A stretch of DNA of 64,000 bases from Candidatus Scalindua sp. SCAELEC01 (GTDB lineage Bacteria > Planctomycetota > Brocadiia > Brocadiales > Scalinduaceae), in the NCBI GenBank assembly GCA_004282745.1, contig SHMT01000005.1, positions 1 through 64,000 on the forward strand, written 5' to 3'. Below the pieces are notes generated by a model. That model saw only the letters and a program-made list of their open reading frames with translations. It searched no databases and was not told the origin of the DNA. Of the stretch, positions 1 to 9,750 are shown piece after piece (position 1 is the stretch's first letter; each line of letters begins with the position of its first letter). The position numbers and the translations under genes were made by a program.

Positions 1-91
1 CTTAAAGCACTATATCAGAACCGGAAAGCCTTTGTTATTAAAAGAATTTGTAGAGGTAGAAACGCTGAAGAAGGCAGCCAAACTACTGTAA
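1..91 (+). CDS. C-terminal end of an unidentified protein
   Basis: An open frame enters from the left edge and ends at a TAA at 89-91. The last 29 residues read as an ordinary basic, leucine-rich tail (LKHYIRTGKPLLLKEFVEVE, then a short helix-like end). The frame is convergent with the CHASE2 gene, whose stop lies only 8 bases away. There is too little sequence to name a family, and the frame could be a chance extension. Confidence 0.4.
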   Translation, partial: LKHYIRTGKPLLLKEFVEVETLKKAAKLL

Positions 92-99
92 TGATTAGT

Positions 100-1440
100 T
101 CAATCTGAAGACAGTTTAAACTTACCATGAATCATGTCTAATTCAAATTCTCTCATGGCCGATTCTTTGTTGGCAACACTGAGATTGATAGCCAGACAAG
201 CTCCCGTACTTATTAAAAGCATCGTTATGAATGGCATCATTTCTATCATTATATTTGCTGTTTGGAATAAAAATAAACTGGTAAATGCAACAATTCCTGA
301 GAGTACAAGTAGGAATAAAATACCACCTGCAAGGAGTGTATAGGTACTTCCTCGTAAGCGGAGCCTAAAGATTAATATGCTCAGGAGTATTGATACACCC
401 GCGATCATCGATAGGGTGGTATGGGTCTCAGGTATCAAAATGAAATTTTCCGTCAACAAATTATGAAGAATGTTTGCATGGAGAAATATTCCGAATTTAC
501 GTTCAAATGGAGTAACATGAATGTCCTGTTCTGCACCTGGTGAGGTGATACCAAAGAGAACAAGTTTGTCTTTGAAGTGGTCGGCAGGAAGTCTGTTTTC
601 ATTTTGTAAAGATACATCAGAAAATGAGTATAAAGTGATAGGTTTCTTTCTCCCAATCTTATCGAGCCATTGAGCGGTGTTTTGTTGGTATAGGTTAATA
701 TATTTTTCAAAATCTATATAGTTAATCGGCAAACAACTATCTTTGTCAAGGGGTATCGTTAGGGTACCTATTCTTAAATGATTTCCGTGGTTTAATTCTA
801 TCTCTTGTTCGAACCCCTTTGATTCGAGAAAGGCGGCAAGGGAGAGCGGTATAAAACGTTTCTTGCCATCAGTACTTGATATGTGAAGGGGAATTCTTCT
901 TGCCACTCCATCACTATCATAAAATACGTTTAAGTGAGCGGTTCTTTTTGACGAGTCTGAGATTAATTTTATATTTTCAGAGATTTTTCCCTTGTAAATT
1001 CCATTTGTAGGCCTTGTTCTAAAAAGATTAACCGTTGGACTCCATATAGGAAAAATAGCCATATCTGCGTTGACGGCAGCTTCTGATAACGCTATATCGT
1101 TCTCAGGGTTCTCACTATCCTTCAGGTCAAAAAACATATCAAAGGCAATGACACTGGCACCACCTTCTTTTAGATAGTTTACTAATTCTGCATAGCGGTT
1201 TCTTGGCCAGGGCAAATGGCCAAACTGTTGCATATCTTCATCCGTAATGCCTATTATGGCTATTTTGGGCACATCGAGGGTCTCTTTTATGCTGTTTTTT
1301 CTCAGACGCCAATCGTATAAGATTTTTTCCGGTTTATCAAAGATACCGGTAAAGTATAACGAAGATATGATTGCGGTAACCGTTAACCCCCAGAGAAAAC
1401 CGTGATAGTTTTGTTTTATGAGATTGGAGATTTTAAACAT
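100..1440 (-). CDS. CHASE2-domain membrane sensor without an output domain
   Basis: This is a 446-residue protein. One membrane segment lies near residues 14-30, followed by a CHASE2 extracytoplasmic sensor domain (about 38-335). The sensor has typical blocks such as GITDEDMQQFG, LPWPRNRYAEL and VIAFDMFFD. Three close membrane segments follow (about 345-420). CHASE2 proteins usually continue after the third segment into an adenylate cyclase, diguanylate cyclase or kinase. Here the chain ends about 25 residues later, so no catalytic domain is encoded in this frame. The region behind the stop is occupied by the convergent gene at 1-91. It may be a stand-alone sensor acting through a partner, or a truncated cyclase. 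The CHASE2 assignment is firm; the role is unknown. Confidence 0.8.
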   Translation of the reverse strand: MFKISNLIKQNYHGFLWGLTVTAIISSLYFTGIFDKPEKILYDWRLRKNSIKETLDVPKIAIIGITDEDMQQFGHLPWPRNRYAELVNYLKEGGASVIAFDMFFDLKDSENPENDIALSEAAVNADMAIFPIWSPTVNLFRTRPTNGIYKGKISENIKLISDSSKRTAHLNVFYDSDGVARRIPLHISSTDGKKRFIPLSLAAFLESKGFEQEIELNHGNHLRIGTLTIPLDKDSCLPINYIDFEKYINLYQQNTAQWLDKIGRKKPITLYSFSDVSLQNENRLPADHFKDKLVLFGITSPGAEQDIHVTPFERKFGIFLHANILHNLLTENFILIPETHTTLSMIAGVSILLSILIFRLRLRGSTYTLLAGGILFLLVLSGIVAFTSLFLFQTANIMIEMMPFITMLLISTGACLAINLSVANKESAMREFELDMIHGKFKLSSD

Positions 1441-1481
1441 AATGTTGAATATGATGCTTCATGATATAAGGAGAATTCAGA

Positions 1482-1809
1482 AGTCAGAATCCAGAATTCA
1501 GAATAGTAGATGCATATGATTCAAGTAGCTTACTCACCACTCCAAGTTGGTTTATCAAATTATTATCTTCTCCATATTCAAGGTCTCTTGCTAAGATTAA
1601 ATAATACCTACACTCTTCTAATGATCCATGTGCAATGTTCATAAATCTACATTTGTCTGCTTTCCCTCTTTTTTTGAATCCCTCAGCTATGTTTGTTGGA
1701 AGAGAAATAGCTGTCCGCCTTATTTGTGAAGTCAATCCGTAAATCTCAAATCGTAAATCGTAAATCTTTTAATCGGTTTTCTTTTCATTCTGAATTCTGT
1801 ATCCTGACT
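1482..1809. mobile_element. Candidate small mobile unit around a four-helix-bundle gene
   Basis: Two 23-bp inverted repeats (1482-1504 and 1787-1809, 21 of 23 positions matching when one is reversed) bracket the truncated four-helix-bundle gene. The left arm starts AGTCAGAATCCAGAATTCAG. Inside the right arm lie tandem GATTTACG words (about 1740-1770), which replace the missing 5' end of the gene. No transposase is present, so any movement would need a factor supplied elsewhere. The repeat structure is seen directly; mobility is inference. Confidence 0.45.
1484..1735 (-). pseudogene. Four-helix-bundle (S23/Avd-like) protein, 5'-truncated
   Basis: The 83-residue frame contains the family core: YGLTSQIRR just before and over the TTG start, SLPTNIAEG, then a second half rich in helix (AHGSLEECRYYLILARDL). 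Family members, known from 23S rRNA intervening sequences and as Avd accessory proteins of diversity-generating retroelements, are about 115-125 residues long. They start some 35-40 residues before the YGLTSQ motif. Here that first helix is replaced by repeated GATTTACG words with an in-frame stop. The C-terminus also reads directly into the flanking inverted repeat. No rRNA or reverse transcriptase is nearby. It is probably a decayed copy, though a short TTG-initiated product cannot be excluded. Confidence 0.7.
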
Positions 1810-1861
1810 CCTTGCTTACCAAGGTACTACCTATATATCGGAAAAAGCTGATGGTTATTTA

Positions 1862-1987
1862 GTGTTTGAACCAAAACTGCCCATCTACTGCGTTGCTGTA
1901 ACAATTTCGTAATCCTCACGTACTTGAGCACGCTCCGGTTCCGTAATTATTACGCGCCTTGTACCTGGGCAGTTTTGGTTCAAACAC
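1862..1987. repeat. Repeat family A, copy 1 (perfect 22-bp inverted ends)
   Basis: The ends are perfect 22-bp inverted repeats (1862-1883 and 1966-1987; the left arm begins GTGTTTGAACCAAAACTGCC). The interior has TCTACTGCGTTGCTGTAACA and GCGCCTTGTACC words that recur in copy 2 at 39170-39274. Degenerate copies lie near 32785-32930 and 45563-45705. The element is non-coding and could fold into one long hairpin. It looks like a miniature mobile or repetitive palindromic element. Confidence 0.75.
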
Positions 1988-2094
1988 CGGGTTTTCGTTC
2001 AACCACTATACCCAATCTACTTTTTTAATAGCAGGCAGGAAATGGATTAAATTAACAGAGTCATGTAGGTGGGTGGGAGAGGTTCTGATTCTTA

Positions 2095-2122
2095 TTGACA
2101 TTCATCTTTAAAATCCTATAAT
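2095..2122 (+). promoter_or_regulatory. Sigma70-type promoter of the purA operon
   Basis: TTGACA (2095-2100) and TATAAT (2117-2122) are separated by 16 bases, a perfect match to both consensus hexamers. Transcription would start near 2130, leaving a leader of about 180 bases before purA. The leader holds a small GTCTTGAA/TTCAAGAC inverted repeat (2227-2234 and 2256-2263). It also has a frame open from about 2117 into purA with an ATG at 2169 but no good ribosome-binding site. I see no recognised riboswitch. Confidence 0.7.
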
Positions 2123-2296
2123 TGCAACTATTTGTTTATCAAAGGGTTCTGTGGAAAATTTCCGAAAAATGGTCAATAACTTTCCTCTTTTGGTGCTTAT
2201 ACATGTGAGGGTAAGAAATGGCCTAAGTCTTGAATTCGAGGAGGTTGGAAACATTTTCAAGACTTTGAAGAACTCTTGTTTTTTTCTTAAACGTAA

Positions 2297-3586
<1,290 letters not shown>

Positions 3587-3588
3587 AT

Positions 3589-4305
3589 ATGGGTAAAGGA
3601 ATCAAATTGCCGAATCATATTGCTATTATTATGGACGGTAATGGCCGCTGGGCCAGGAGAAAAGGTTTTTTAAGGATAAAGGGGCATGAAGAAGGTGTTA
3701 AGTCGGTGAGAGAGATAACCACAGAGTGTGCGAAGATGCATATTGAACAATTAACCCTCTACGCATTTTCAAATGAGAACTGGAAGCGCTCTCAGGTAGA
3801 GGTGGGTTTTCTGATGAAGATGTTGAAAAAGTATCTGATCGAGGAGAGAAAGACCATAGAAGAAAACAATATCATTTTAAAGACTATTGGGAGAATTGAG
3901 GCCCTACCAGAAGATGTTCAAGAAGAGTTGACTATCAGTATCAAGGAGAGTCAGGGGAATACGGGAATGATTTTATGTCTTGCCCTTAACTATGGTGGAC
4001 GGACAGAGATAGTTGATGCCGCGAGAAGGTTGGTGGAAGATACTGAGAGAGGGACAATTACTCATCAAGCCGTTAATGAGGTCTTGTTTAAGAGCTACCT
4101 GTATACATCAGAAATGTCAGATCCCGATTTGCTGATCAGAACGGGTGGTGAAATGCGTGTAAGTAATTTTTTGCTTTGGGAGATCTCATATGCCGAGCTT
4201 TGGTTTACGCCCGTGTACTGGCCAGAATTTAGGAAAAAACAGTTGGAGGAGGCTTTAAAGGGGTATGCGAAGAGGGAGAGGAGGTTTGGTGGATTAATAA
4301 CGTAA
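3589..4305 (+). CDS. uppS: Undecaprenyl diphosphate synthase (cis-prenyltransferase)
   Basis: The enzyme condenses isopentenyl units onto farnesyl diphosphate to make the C55 lipid carrier for cell-wall precursors. At 238 residues it has the usual length. HIAIIMDGNGRWA gives the catalytic Asp16. LTLYAFSNENW and the C-terminal RTGGEMRVSNFLLWE and YAELWFT blocks are family signatures. RTGGEMR stands where many homologues have RTSGEQR. It sits 2 bases behind purA and before cdsA; uppS-cdsA adjacency is widespread and fits shared membrane-lipid supply. Confidence 0.96.
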   Translation: MGKGIKLPNHIAIIMDGNGRWARRKGFLRIKGHEEGVKSVREITTECAKMHIEQLTLYAFSNENWKRSQVEVGFLMKMLKKYLIEERKTIEENNIILKTIGRIEALPEDVQEELTISIKESQGNTGMILCLALNYGGRTEIVDAARRLVEDTERGTITHQAVNEVLFKSYLYTSEMSDPDLLIRTGGEMRVSNFLLWEISYAELWFTPVYWPEFRKKQLEEALKGYAKRERRFGGLIT

Positions 4306-4340
4306 ACGTTCTGAAGACTCGGATTCTTCTCGGGACCACA

Positions 4341-5132
4341 ATGCTCGTGATCTTCTTTGGCATCTTGTTTCTCGATTACGCCTTTGATTCTGATATAGGA
4401 CTTGGTATTCTTGGTTTAATTATTGGCTTGGCAGGTTTGTGGGAGTTTTATTGCCTCGTAGAGAAAAAAGATTTTACACCTTTTAAGTTGTCAGGTATTG
4501 TTTGCGGTGTTATTGTTTTTTTGGGAATATGGTTATCTGTCTATCGAGAAGGTTTTGGTCCGGTTTTTCATGGTATATTTGTTTTCATAGTTTTGTGGCT
4601 ATTTGGTAATCAGTTTTACCGGCAGGGCATTAACGATGCAATTAAAAATGTCTCTATCACGATATTTGGAATCATTTATACCTTCTATTTTCTCTCCTTT
4701 GTTATGCTGTTACGTCATATGCCGAAAGGGTTTGTGGTAATACTTCTCGTTTTACTTATCACGAAAGGCGGAGATATAGGTGGCTATTTCTTTGGTAGTT
4801 GGCTTGGAAAGCGTAAGCTGACTTCTATTAGCCCAAAAAAAACAATTGAAGGTGCATTTTTTGGTTTACTCAGTAGTGTGGCAATAGCAATAGGCTTAAA
4901 TAGCATACCGGGCATGAAGATTTTACCCCTATACATAATTATCCCATTTGGGTTGTTATTGAGTGCTGTGGGTATTTTTGGAGATTTAATTGAATCGGTC
5001 ATGAAAAGAGATGTAGCGGTGAAAGATTCGAGCGGTGTTATTCCGGCTTTTGGCGGGATTCTCGATGTTATTGATTCATTGCTTCTCTCTATACCTGTTG
5101 CCTACTATTTTCTTGTGATGATAGGGTATTGA
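4341..5132 (+). CDS. cdsA: Phosphatidate cytidylyltransferase
   Basis: CdsA makes CDP-diacylglycerol from phosphatidic acid and CTP in the inner membrane, feeding phospholipid synthesis (see pgsA at 55193). The protein is almost entirely hydrophobic, with about eight membrane segments. The C-terminal signature is present: SPKKTIEGAFFG, then GDLIESVMKRDVAVKDS and PAFGGILDVIDSLL. The listed ATG is the first standard start codon in frame. The frame continues upstream through LKTRILLGTT, which matches the normal CdsA N-terminus. Translation therefore probably begins earlier at a rare codon (CTG 4311 or ATT 4293, the latter behind a GAGGAGG). The gene may thus overlap the uppS stop. Confidence 0.93.
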   Translation: MLVIFFGILFLDYAFDSDIGLGILGLIIGLAGLWEFYCLVEKKDFTPFKLSGIVCGVIVFLGIWLSVYREGFGPVFHGIFVFIVLWLFGNQFYRQGINDAIKNVSITIFGIIYTFYFLSFVMLLRHMPKGFVVILLVLLITKGGDIGGYFFGSWLGKRKLTSISPKKTIEGAFFGLLSSVAIAIGLNSIPGMKILPLYIIIPFGLLLSAVGIFGDLIESVMKRDVAVKDSSGVIPAFGGILDVIDSLLLSIPVAYYFLVMIGY

Positions 5133-5136
5133 TGCT

Positions 5137-6063
5137 GTGAGGGAAATCCAGTTAGAAAATAATAATGAATCTGCTTTGTTGTTTGGCGTTCATGATAAAA
5201 ACCTGAGGTTGCTTAGAAATCGATTTAATGTTACTATTGTTGCCAGAAACGGATTATTGAAATTCGAAGGTGAAGAGGGGCAAGTCCAGGAGTTAACTGA
5301 AGTTGTCAAGAGTTTGATAGAGATTATCCGTACATCGGGGAAGCTTGAGGAAGAAGATATACAGGTTGTTATTGATAAGAGAAATCACGGATCTCATGAT
5401 ATACATTCAGACCAGGAAATTGAGGTCTTCTTACCAGGACTCCCTGTTCGACCAAAGACAGAAGGGCAAGAGCGCTATGTAAATGCGATAAAAAATAATG
5501 ACTTGGTTTTCTGTATCGGTCCTGCAGGTACGGGGAAGACCTATTTGGCTGTAGCCCTAGCGCTCTCCACAATGAAGGGTGGATACCTAAAAAAAATTGT
5601 TCTTGCTCGTCCTGCTGTTGAGGCGGGTGAGAAACTCGGCTTCTTACCGGGAGATATTCAAGCAAAAGTGAACCCTTATTTACGTCCTCTGTATGATGCC
5701 TTGTCCGACATGGTTGAGATTGGGCAGGTGAAGAAATATATGGAGAACGATTTGATCGAGATTCTCCCCCTGGCCTTTATGAGGGGAAGGACGTTAAATG
5801 ACTCTTTTATCATCCTTGATGAAGCCCAAAACTGCACGGTAAAGCAGATGAAGACATTCCTGACGCGTCTTGGAAAAAGGACAAAGGTTGTGGTTACCGG
5901 GGATATCACCCAGGTTGATTTGCCATCATGTGAGGTTTCCGGGCTTACAGACGTTCAAGAGAGATTGAAGGATATTCCCGGTATTGGTTTTGTATATCTT
6001 ACAAAAAAGGATATTGTGCGTCATAGACTTGTTCAGTACATTGTTGATGCTTACGAGACGTAG
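5137..6063 (+). CDS. phoH: PhoH-family ATPase
   Basis: PhoH-like proteins are cytoplasmic P-loop ATPases linked to RNA metabolism. The gene directly before ybeY is a common arrangement and suggests a role in rRNA maturation. The N-terminal 90 residues form the small KH-like region. The Walker A motif GPAGTGKT is at 128-135, and Walker B within FIILDEAQN near 225. ARPAVEAGEKLGFLPGD and TGDITQVDLP are family hallmarks. The 308-residue length is near normal. The GTG start at 5137 lies 4 bases after the cdsA stop. Confidence 0.94.
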   Translation: MREIQLENNNESALLFGVHDKNLRLLRNRFNVTIVARNGLLKFEGEEGQVQELTEVVKSLIEIIRTSGKLEEEDIQVVIDKRNHGSHDIHSDQEIEVFLPGLPVRPKTEGQERYVNAIKNNDLVFCIGPAGTGKTYLAVALALSTMKGGYLKKIVLARPAVEAGEKLGFLPGDIQAKVNPYLRPLYDALSDMVEIGQVKKYMENDLIEILPLAFMRGRTLNDSFIILDEAQNCTVKQMKTFLTRLGKRTKVVVTGDITQVDLPSCEVSGLTDVQERLKDIPGIGFVYLTKKDIVRHRLVQYIVDAYET

Positions 6064-6078
6064 TGAGAGCTTTATAAC

Positions 6079-6525
6079 ATGATTGTTGAGATAGCAAACT
6101 TGCAAAATCATTATGAGATCAAGAAGGATCAGGTGAAAAAAGCCATCAGAGAGTTCTTGAAGAGGGAGGGTAGGGATGCGAAGCTGAGTATTGCTTTTGT
6201 TGACAATAACGAGATTAAAAAAGTACACCAGCGTTTTCTCTCCTCTGATGAAATAACAGATGTGATATCGTTCCCTTTAGGAGGGGAGAGTGGCTCCGTA
6301 AATGGAGAAGTTGTTGTTTCGGTGGAGACAGCTCTGGAGGTTGCAAATAGCAAACAATCAAGTGTCGAGGGCGAAATAATTCTTTATGTTATCCATGGCA
6401 TATTACACCTATTAGGTTTTGATGATAACAACAGGATAAATTCCAGAATTATGCACAAAAAGGAGGTGGAGGTCCTCTCCTTTTTGGGGTATCGTGTACC
6501 TGAGATTGAAGATGGGTTTTTATAG
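6079..6525 (+). CDS. ybeY: YbeY-type rRNA maturation endonuclease with altered metal site
   Basis: YbeY is a single-metal RNase for 16S rRNA 3'-end processing and ribosome quality control. The 148-residue protein has EITDVISFP and the active-site segment HGILHLLGFDD. Canonical YbeY binds metal with three histidines, H-x3-H-x5-H. Here His106 and His110 are present but the third position (116) is Asp, followed by Asn. The codons at this place read clearly as GAT GAT AAC. Asp can bind zinc in other metalloenzymes, so activity may be kept. Position between phoH and recO supports the assignment. Confidence 0.92.
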   Translation: MIVEIANLQNHYEIKKDQVKKAIREFLKREGRDAKLSIAFVDNNEIKKVHQRFLSSDEITDVISFPLGGESGSVNGEVVVSVETALEVANSKQSSVEGEIILYVIHGILHLLGFDDNNRINSRIMHKKEVEVLSFLGYRVPEIEDGFL

Positions 6526-7252
6526 TACACCAGCGATTACGCTAAGAAAGATTGATTTTGGTGATTCTAGTCAAATAATAACCTTCTTTACCCGTAAATA
6601 TGGGAAAATCCAAACACTGGCAAAAGGACTAAAACTTCCGGTTAAGGGTATCGGCGGGGGGATAGATCTCTTTACCCAGAACCAGATAGTGTTTATCCAG
6701 CAGGGGCGTTCTCATCTTCATCTCTTGACTGAATGGATGTTGCAAGAGAGTTTTTGTTCGTTGAGAGACAATTTGAGAAAATTTTACTCTGCTCTCTATT
6801 TACTGGAGCTTGTCGGAGAGTTTACCGAGATAAATGACAAGAATGAATCGCTGTATGATCTTGTTACCTACACCTTGCGTGAGGTAGCAAAGGGGGAAGA
6901 TCCGACCGTCACTATTCTGGCATTTGAGGTTCAGATGTTATCATTAATTGGATATATGCCAGAAATGCATCACTGCGTTTTCTGCAAATCAGAAATTGAC
7001 TTAACCAAATTTGCGCTGTTTAATGCTTCTGAAGGTGGCTTACTGTGTCAAGATTGTGGGAGCTCCTTGAAAGAACGAATAAAGATTATGGGTGGTACCA
7101 TTGCCACCATTAACTGTTTGGCAGGGAATAGAGTTCTGAGGTTGGACCGTCTCAAGATCGAACCACTTATTCGAAATGAGATAAGAAAATTACTAAAATA
7201 TTATTTTTCTTCTTTACTGAATAAAAAACTAAAGATGTGGAAATATTTATGA
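6512..7252 (+). CDS. recO: DNA repair protein RecO
   Basis: RecO loads RecA on SSB-coated DNA in the RecFOR pathway and anneals strands. The N-terminal OB fold is visible (TPAITLRKIDFGDSSQIITF, then TRKYGKIQTLAKG). A central helical part follows, then a four-cysteine zinc knuckle (HHCVFCKSE near 158 and LLCQDCG near 179). The ATG at 6512 is preferred over an in-frame GTG at 6494, because it gives the usual N-terminus. It overlaps the end of ybeY by 14 bases. Its TGA overlaps the ATG of the next gene, so it is translationally coupled. Confidence 0.92.
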   Translation: MGFYSTPAITLRKIDFGDSSQIITFFTRKYGKIQTLAKGLKLPVKGIGGGIDLFTQNQIVFIQQGRSHLHLLTEWMLQESFCSLRDNLRKFYSALYLLELVGEFTEINDKNESLYDLVTYTLREVAKGEDPTVTILAFEVQMLSLIGYMPEMHHCVFCKSEIDLTKFALFNASEGGLLCQDCGSSLKERIKIMGGTIATINCLAGNRVLRLDRLKIEPLIRNEIRKLLKYYFSSLLNKKLKMWKYL

Positions 7253-8172
7253 AGAAACTGTTATTCGTATTTACTCTTCTTTTTATCGTTGTGTTTCTTT
7301 GCGCTAAAATATCAAGTGCAAAACTGATATGGAGCAAGGAAACTGGTTGGGTTGATCCAGATACGTTACCAAAAGAGACGGACAACCAGCTCTTTAAATA
7401 CGCTATTACCTTAATAGTAAACAGGGAGTATATAAGTGCCATTGGGGTATTAAATAGCGTCATAAAAAACAACCCTGACTCAGAAATTGCAGATGAAGCG
7501 CAGTTGAAGATGGGTGAGGCGTATTCTCTGTTGGGTGACTATAAGGCGGCCTTCGATGTCTATGAGCTATTGCTGGAACAGGATCGGGGAACACGGAGAT
7601 TAAAAGAGGTAATAGGAAAGGAGTTCCAGCTTGGAATCTCTCAGATGAAGAGGGATGAGAGAGGAGCGATTAAAGTCTTTGAAAGAATAATTGAATTAAA
7701 TCCTCTTGGATTTACGGCTGCTGATTCCCAGGTAAAGATTGCCGATTGTTATTATCAGATGAGTCAGTTTGAAAATGCAATAGATGCGTATCGTCGGGTC
7801 ATGGAAAACTATCCGAATAGCGAATGGGTTCCCTATGCTCAGTTTAGAGTCCCGTATTGCAAATTAAGTAATATTCGTATTCAAGAGAGGAACTATGAGT
7901 TATTAGAGCAGTCCAGACATGGTTTTGAAGAATATATAGCCAACAATCCACAAGGTTCACTGGTTGCTTCCGCACAAGACATAATTGAGGAAATTGATAT
8001 TACGAGGGCGGAGAGGGATTATAAGGCAGGTGAATTCTATTTGCGTAAAAAGAGACCGGATGCGGGCGCTATCTATTTTGAGTCGGTAGTAAAAGAGTTT
8101 CCGGACACGGAGTGGGCCGATTTGGCGAGAGAAAAACTTGCATGGTTGAAGTCCATAGAGGCCATAAATTAA
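7249..8172 (+). CDS. Exported TPR-repeat protein (BamD/YbgF-like)
   Basis: The protein has about 307 residues. It starts with a basic then hydrophobic signal peptide (MKKLLFVFTLLFIVVFLCA, cleavage likely after SSA). Several tetratricopeptide repeats follow, with blocks such as DEAQLKMGEAYSLLGDYKAA, KIADCYYQMSQFENAIDAY and FPDTEWADLAREKL. This pattern is seen in BamD-like outer-membrane assembly factors and in YbgF/CpoB. There is no lipobox cysteine in the usual place, so a soluble periplasmic role is more likely than lipoprotein BamD. The ATG at 7249 overlaps the recO stop. The downstream lptE-like gene supports an envelope role. Confidence 0.75.
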   Translation: MKKLLFVFTLLFIVVFLCAKISSAKLIWSKETGWVDPDTLPKETDNQLFKYAITLIVNREYISAIGVLNSVIKNNPDSEIADEAQLKMGEAYSLLGDYKAAFDVYELLLEQDRGTRRLKEVIGKEFQLGISQMKRDERGAIKVFERIIELNPLGFTAADSQVKIADCYYQMSQFENAIDAYRRVMENYPNSEWVPYAQFRVPYCKLSNIRIQERNYELLEQSRHGFEEYIANNPQGSLVASAQDIIEEIDITRAERDYKAGEFYLRKKRPDAGAIYFESVVKEFPDTEWADLAREKLAWLKSIEAIN

Positions 8173-8233
8173 TAGTTTGTGTAGGAAATAGTATGAATGG
8201 TTTTCCACATATACGGATTGGGTTGAAAACGTT

Positions 8234-8752
8234 ATGGGTATAAGTCAAGTGAGAGAAAAAATATGTTCACATTATCTAACTGGATTACTGCTGGTTATTG
8301 TGACGGTTTGTGGGTGTGGTTATACCACAAAATCGCTAATGATTCGTGATATTGATACCATATATATCCCGATATTTGACAATGAGACATTTAGGAGAGA
8401 CCTCGAATTTGGACTCACAAAGGAGCTGAAGGATGAGGTGCTGTCAAAGACCAGGTTGAGAATTGTCCATAAGGATATCGCTGACACAATTTTGTCTGGT
8501 ATTATTAGGGAAGTGCAGGAGACGATCCTTATCCAAAATACCGCTGATAATATCGTTGAAAATCAGATTACGATTTATGTAGATTTTAAACTGGTAGAGA
8601 GGGGTACCGACAGGATCTTGGTAGAGAAAAAGAGAGTGCCGCAACAGGCAGAATTTATTATCAGTCGAGGTGAAACAATTCTGTCTGCTTACGAGGAAGT
8701 GGTAGCAGATATGGCAGAAACCATAATCAACCTTATCGAGGAGAAGTGGTAG
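8234..8752 (+). CDS. lptE: LptE-like outer-membrane lipoprotein
   Basis: LptE is the lipoprotein plug of the LptD channel that inserts lipopolysaccharide into the outer membrane. The 172-residue product has a signal sequence ending in a cysteine-rich lipobox (VTVCGCGY). The classic family start then follows: CGYTTKSLMIRDIDTIYIPI and FDNETFRRDLE. The rest alternates short strands typical of the fold. Similarity is to the divergent LptE seen in planctomycetes and other phyla, so the functional call is good but not proven. It lies between the TPR gene and folP on the same strand. Confidence 0.75.
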   Translation: MGISQVREKICSHYLTGLLLVIVTVCGCGYTTKSLMIRDIDTIYIPIFDNETFRRDLEFGLTKELKDEVLSKTRLRIVHKDIADTILSGIIREVQETILIQNTADNIVENQITIYVDFKLVERGTDRILVEKKRVPQQAEFIISRGETILSAYEEVVADMAETIINLIEEKW

Positions 8753-8758
8753 GGTTCT

Positions 8759-9616
8759 TTGAGGGTAAAATGTCGAAAAGGTTTTATAGAGATAGGAAAA
8801 GAGACTCTGATAATGGGAACTTTGAATGTGACCCCCGACTCTTTTTATGATGGAGGGCGTTTTTATGGCCTGAAAAAAGCCTTGGACCGTGCGAGATGTA
8901 TGATTAAGGACGGGGTTGACATAATTGATGTTGGAGGGGAATCAACAAGGCCAGGATCAAAACCTGTCTCGGAGTCGGAAGAGTTGAAACGTGTGATTCC
9001 CGTTATTAAAGAGCTAAGCAAGGAAATTGATAAACCTATTTCAATTGATACCTACAAAGCAGGGGTAGCGGATAAAGCAATTGAGGCAGGTGCGAAGATT
9101 GTTAACGATGTAAGTGGTTTAAGTGATGAGAGCGGTATGGCTAAAGTAGTCGCCGCGAGGGGAGTACCTGTCGTAATAATGCATATCAAGGGACGTCCAC
9201 ATAATTTTCCAATGAGTCCCCATTATGGTGATCTCATTTCAGAAATTAATCTTTTTTTCGAAAGAAAAATTGAATTTGCATTACAGGCAGGAATTCCAGA
9301 CAACAAGTTATTACTTGATCCGGGAATTGGATTTGGGAAAACGATGAAGCACAATCTCGAGATCCTTAGACGGTTGGCTGAATTAAATTGCCATAAGCTT
9401 CCAATTATGGTCGGTACTTCACGTAAGTCTTTTATTAGTAAAGTTATGAAACCCTTAGAAGAGGATGACCATTCTCCATATAATTCGCAATTTGTCGGGA
9501 CATTAGTGACACTTGTAATTGCCATGTCAAATGGTGCTAAGATTGTACGGGTACATGATGTGAAAGAAGCAGTCTACGCAAAGAAGATGTACAATGCGAT
9601 ACAAAATCCCAATTGA
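8759..9616 (+). CDS. folP: Dihydropteroate synthase
   Basis: FolP condenses p-aminobenzoate with hydroxymethyl-dihydropterin diphosphate in folate synthesis. The 285-residue protein has the family signatures in order: LNVTPDSFYDGG, DIIDVGGESTRPGS, PISIDTYKAGVADKA, NDVSGL, LLDPGIGFGKT and VGTSRKSFI. The reading frame begins at TTG 8759, 6 bases behind the lptE stop. FolE, another folate/pterin enzyme, is at 13414. A strong hairpin downstream (9637-9680) closes this gene run. Confidence 0.95.
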   Translation: MRVKCRKGFIEIGKETLIMGTLNVTPDSFYDGGRFYGLKKALDRARCMIKDGVDIIDVGGESTRPGSKPVSESEELKRVIPVIKELSKEIDKPISIDTYKAGVADKAIEAGAKIVNDVSGLSDESGMAKVVAARGVPVVIMHIKGRPHNFPMSPHYGDLISEINLFFERKIEFALQAGIPDNKLLLDPGIGFGKTMKHNLEILRRLAELNCHKLPIMVGTSRKSFISKVMKPLEEDDHSPYNSQFVGTLVTLVIAMSNGAKIVRVHDVKEAVYAKKMYNAIQNPN

Positions 9617-9636
9617 GTTCGTTTAATTGTGTATTC

Positions 9637-9680
9637 AGGAAGGGGCCAAAAATAACTTGGTATTTTTGGCCCCTTTCCTT
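9637..9680. terminator. Strong hairpin after folP
   Basis: The left arm AGGAAGGGGCCAAAAATA (9637-9654) and the right arm at 9661-9680 pair almost perfectly, with one bulged base, around a six-base loop ACTTGG. No long U-run follows, so termination may rely on the hairpin alone or on Rho. Its AATA-ACTTG apex resembles that of repeat family C (41461, 55810, 22682). Confidence 0.55.
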
Positions 9681-9750
9681 AAGCTCAAGGGTTACTGGAC
9701 ATAAGTGAGCTTACGGGAATTTACCAGTATGGTCTGGAAGGGATTGGTTG

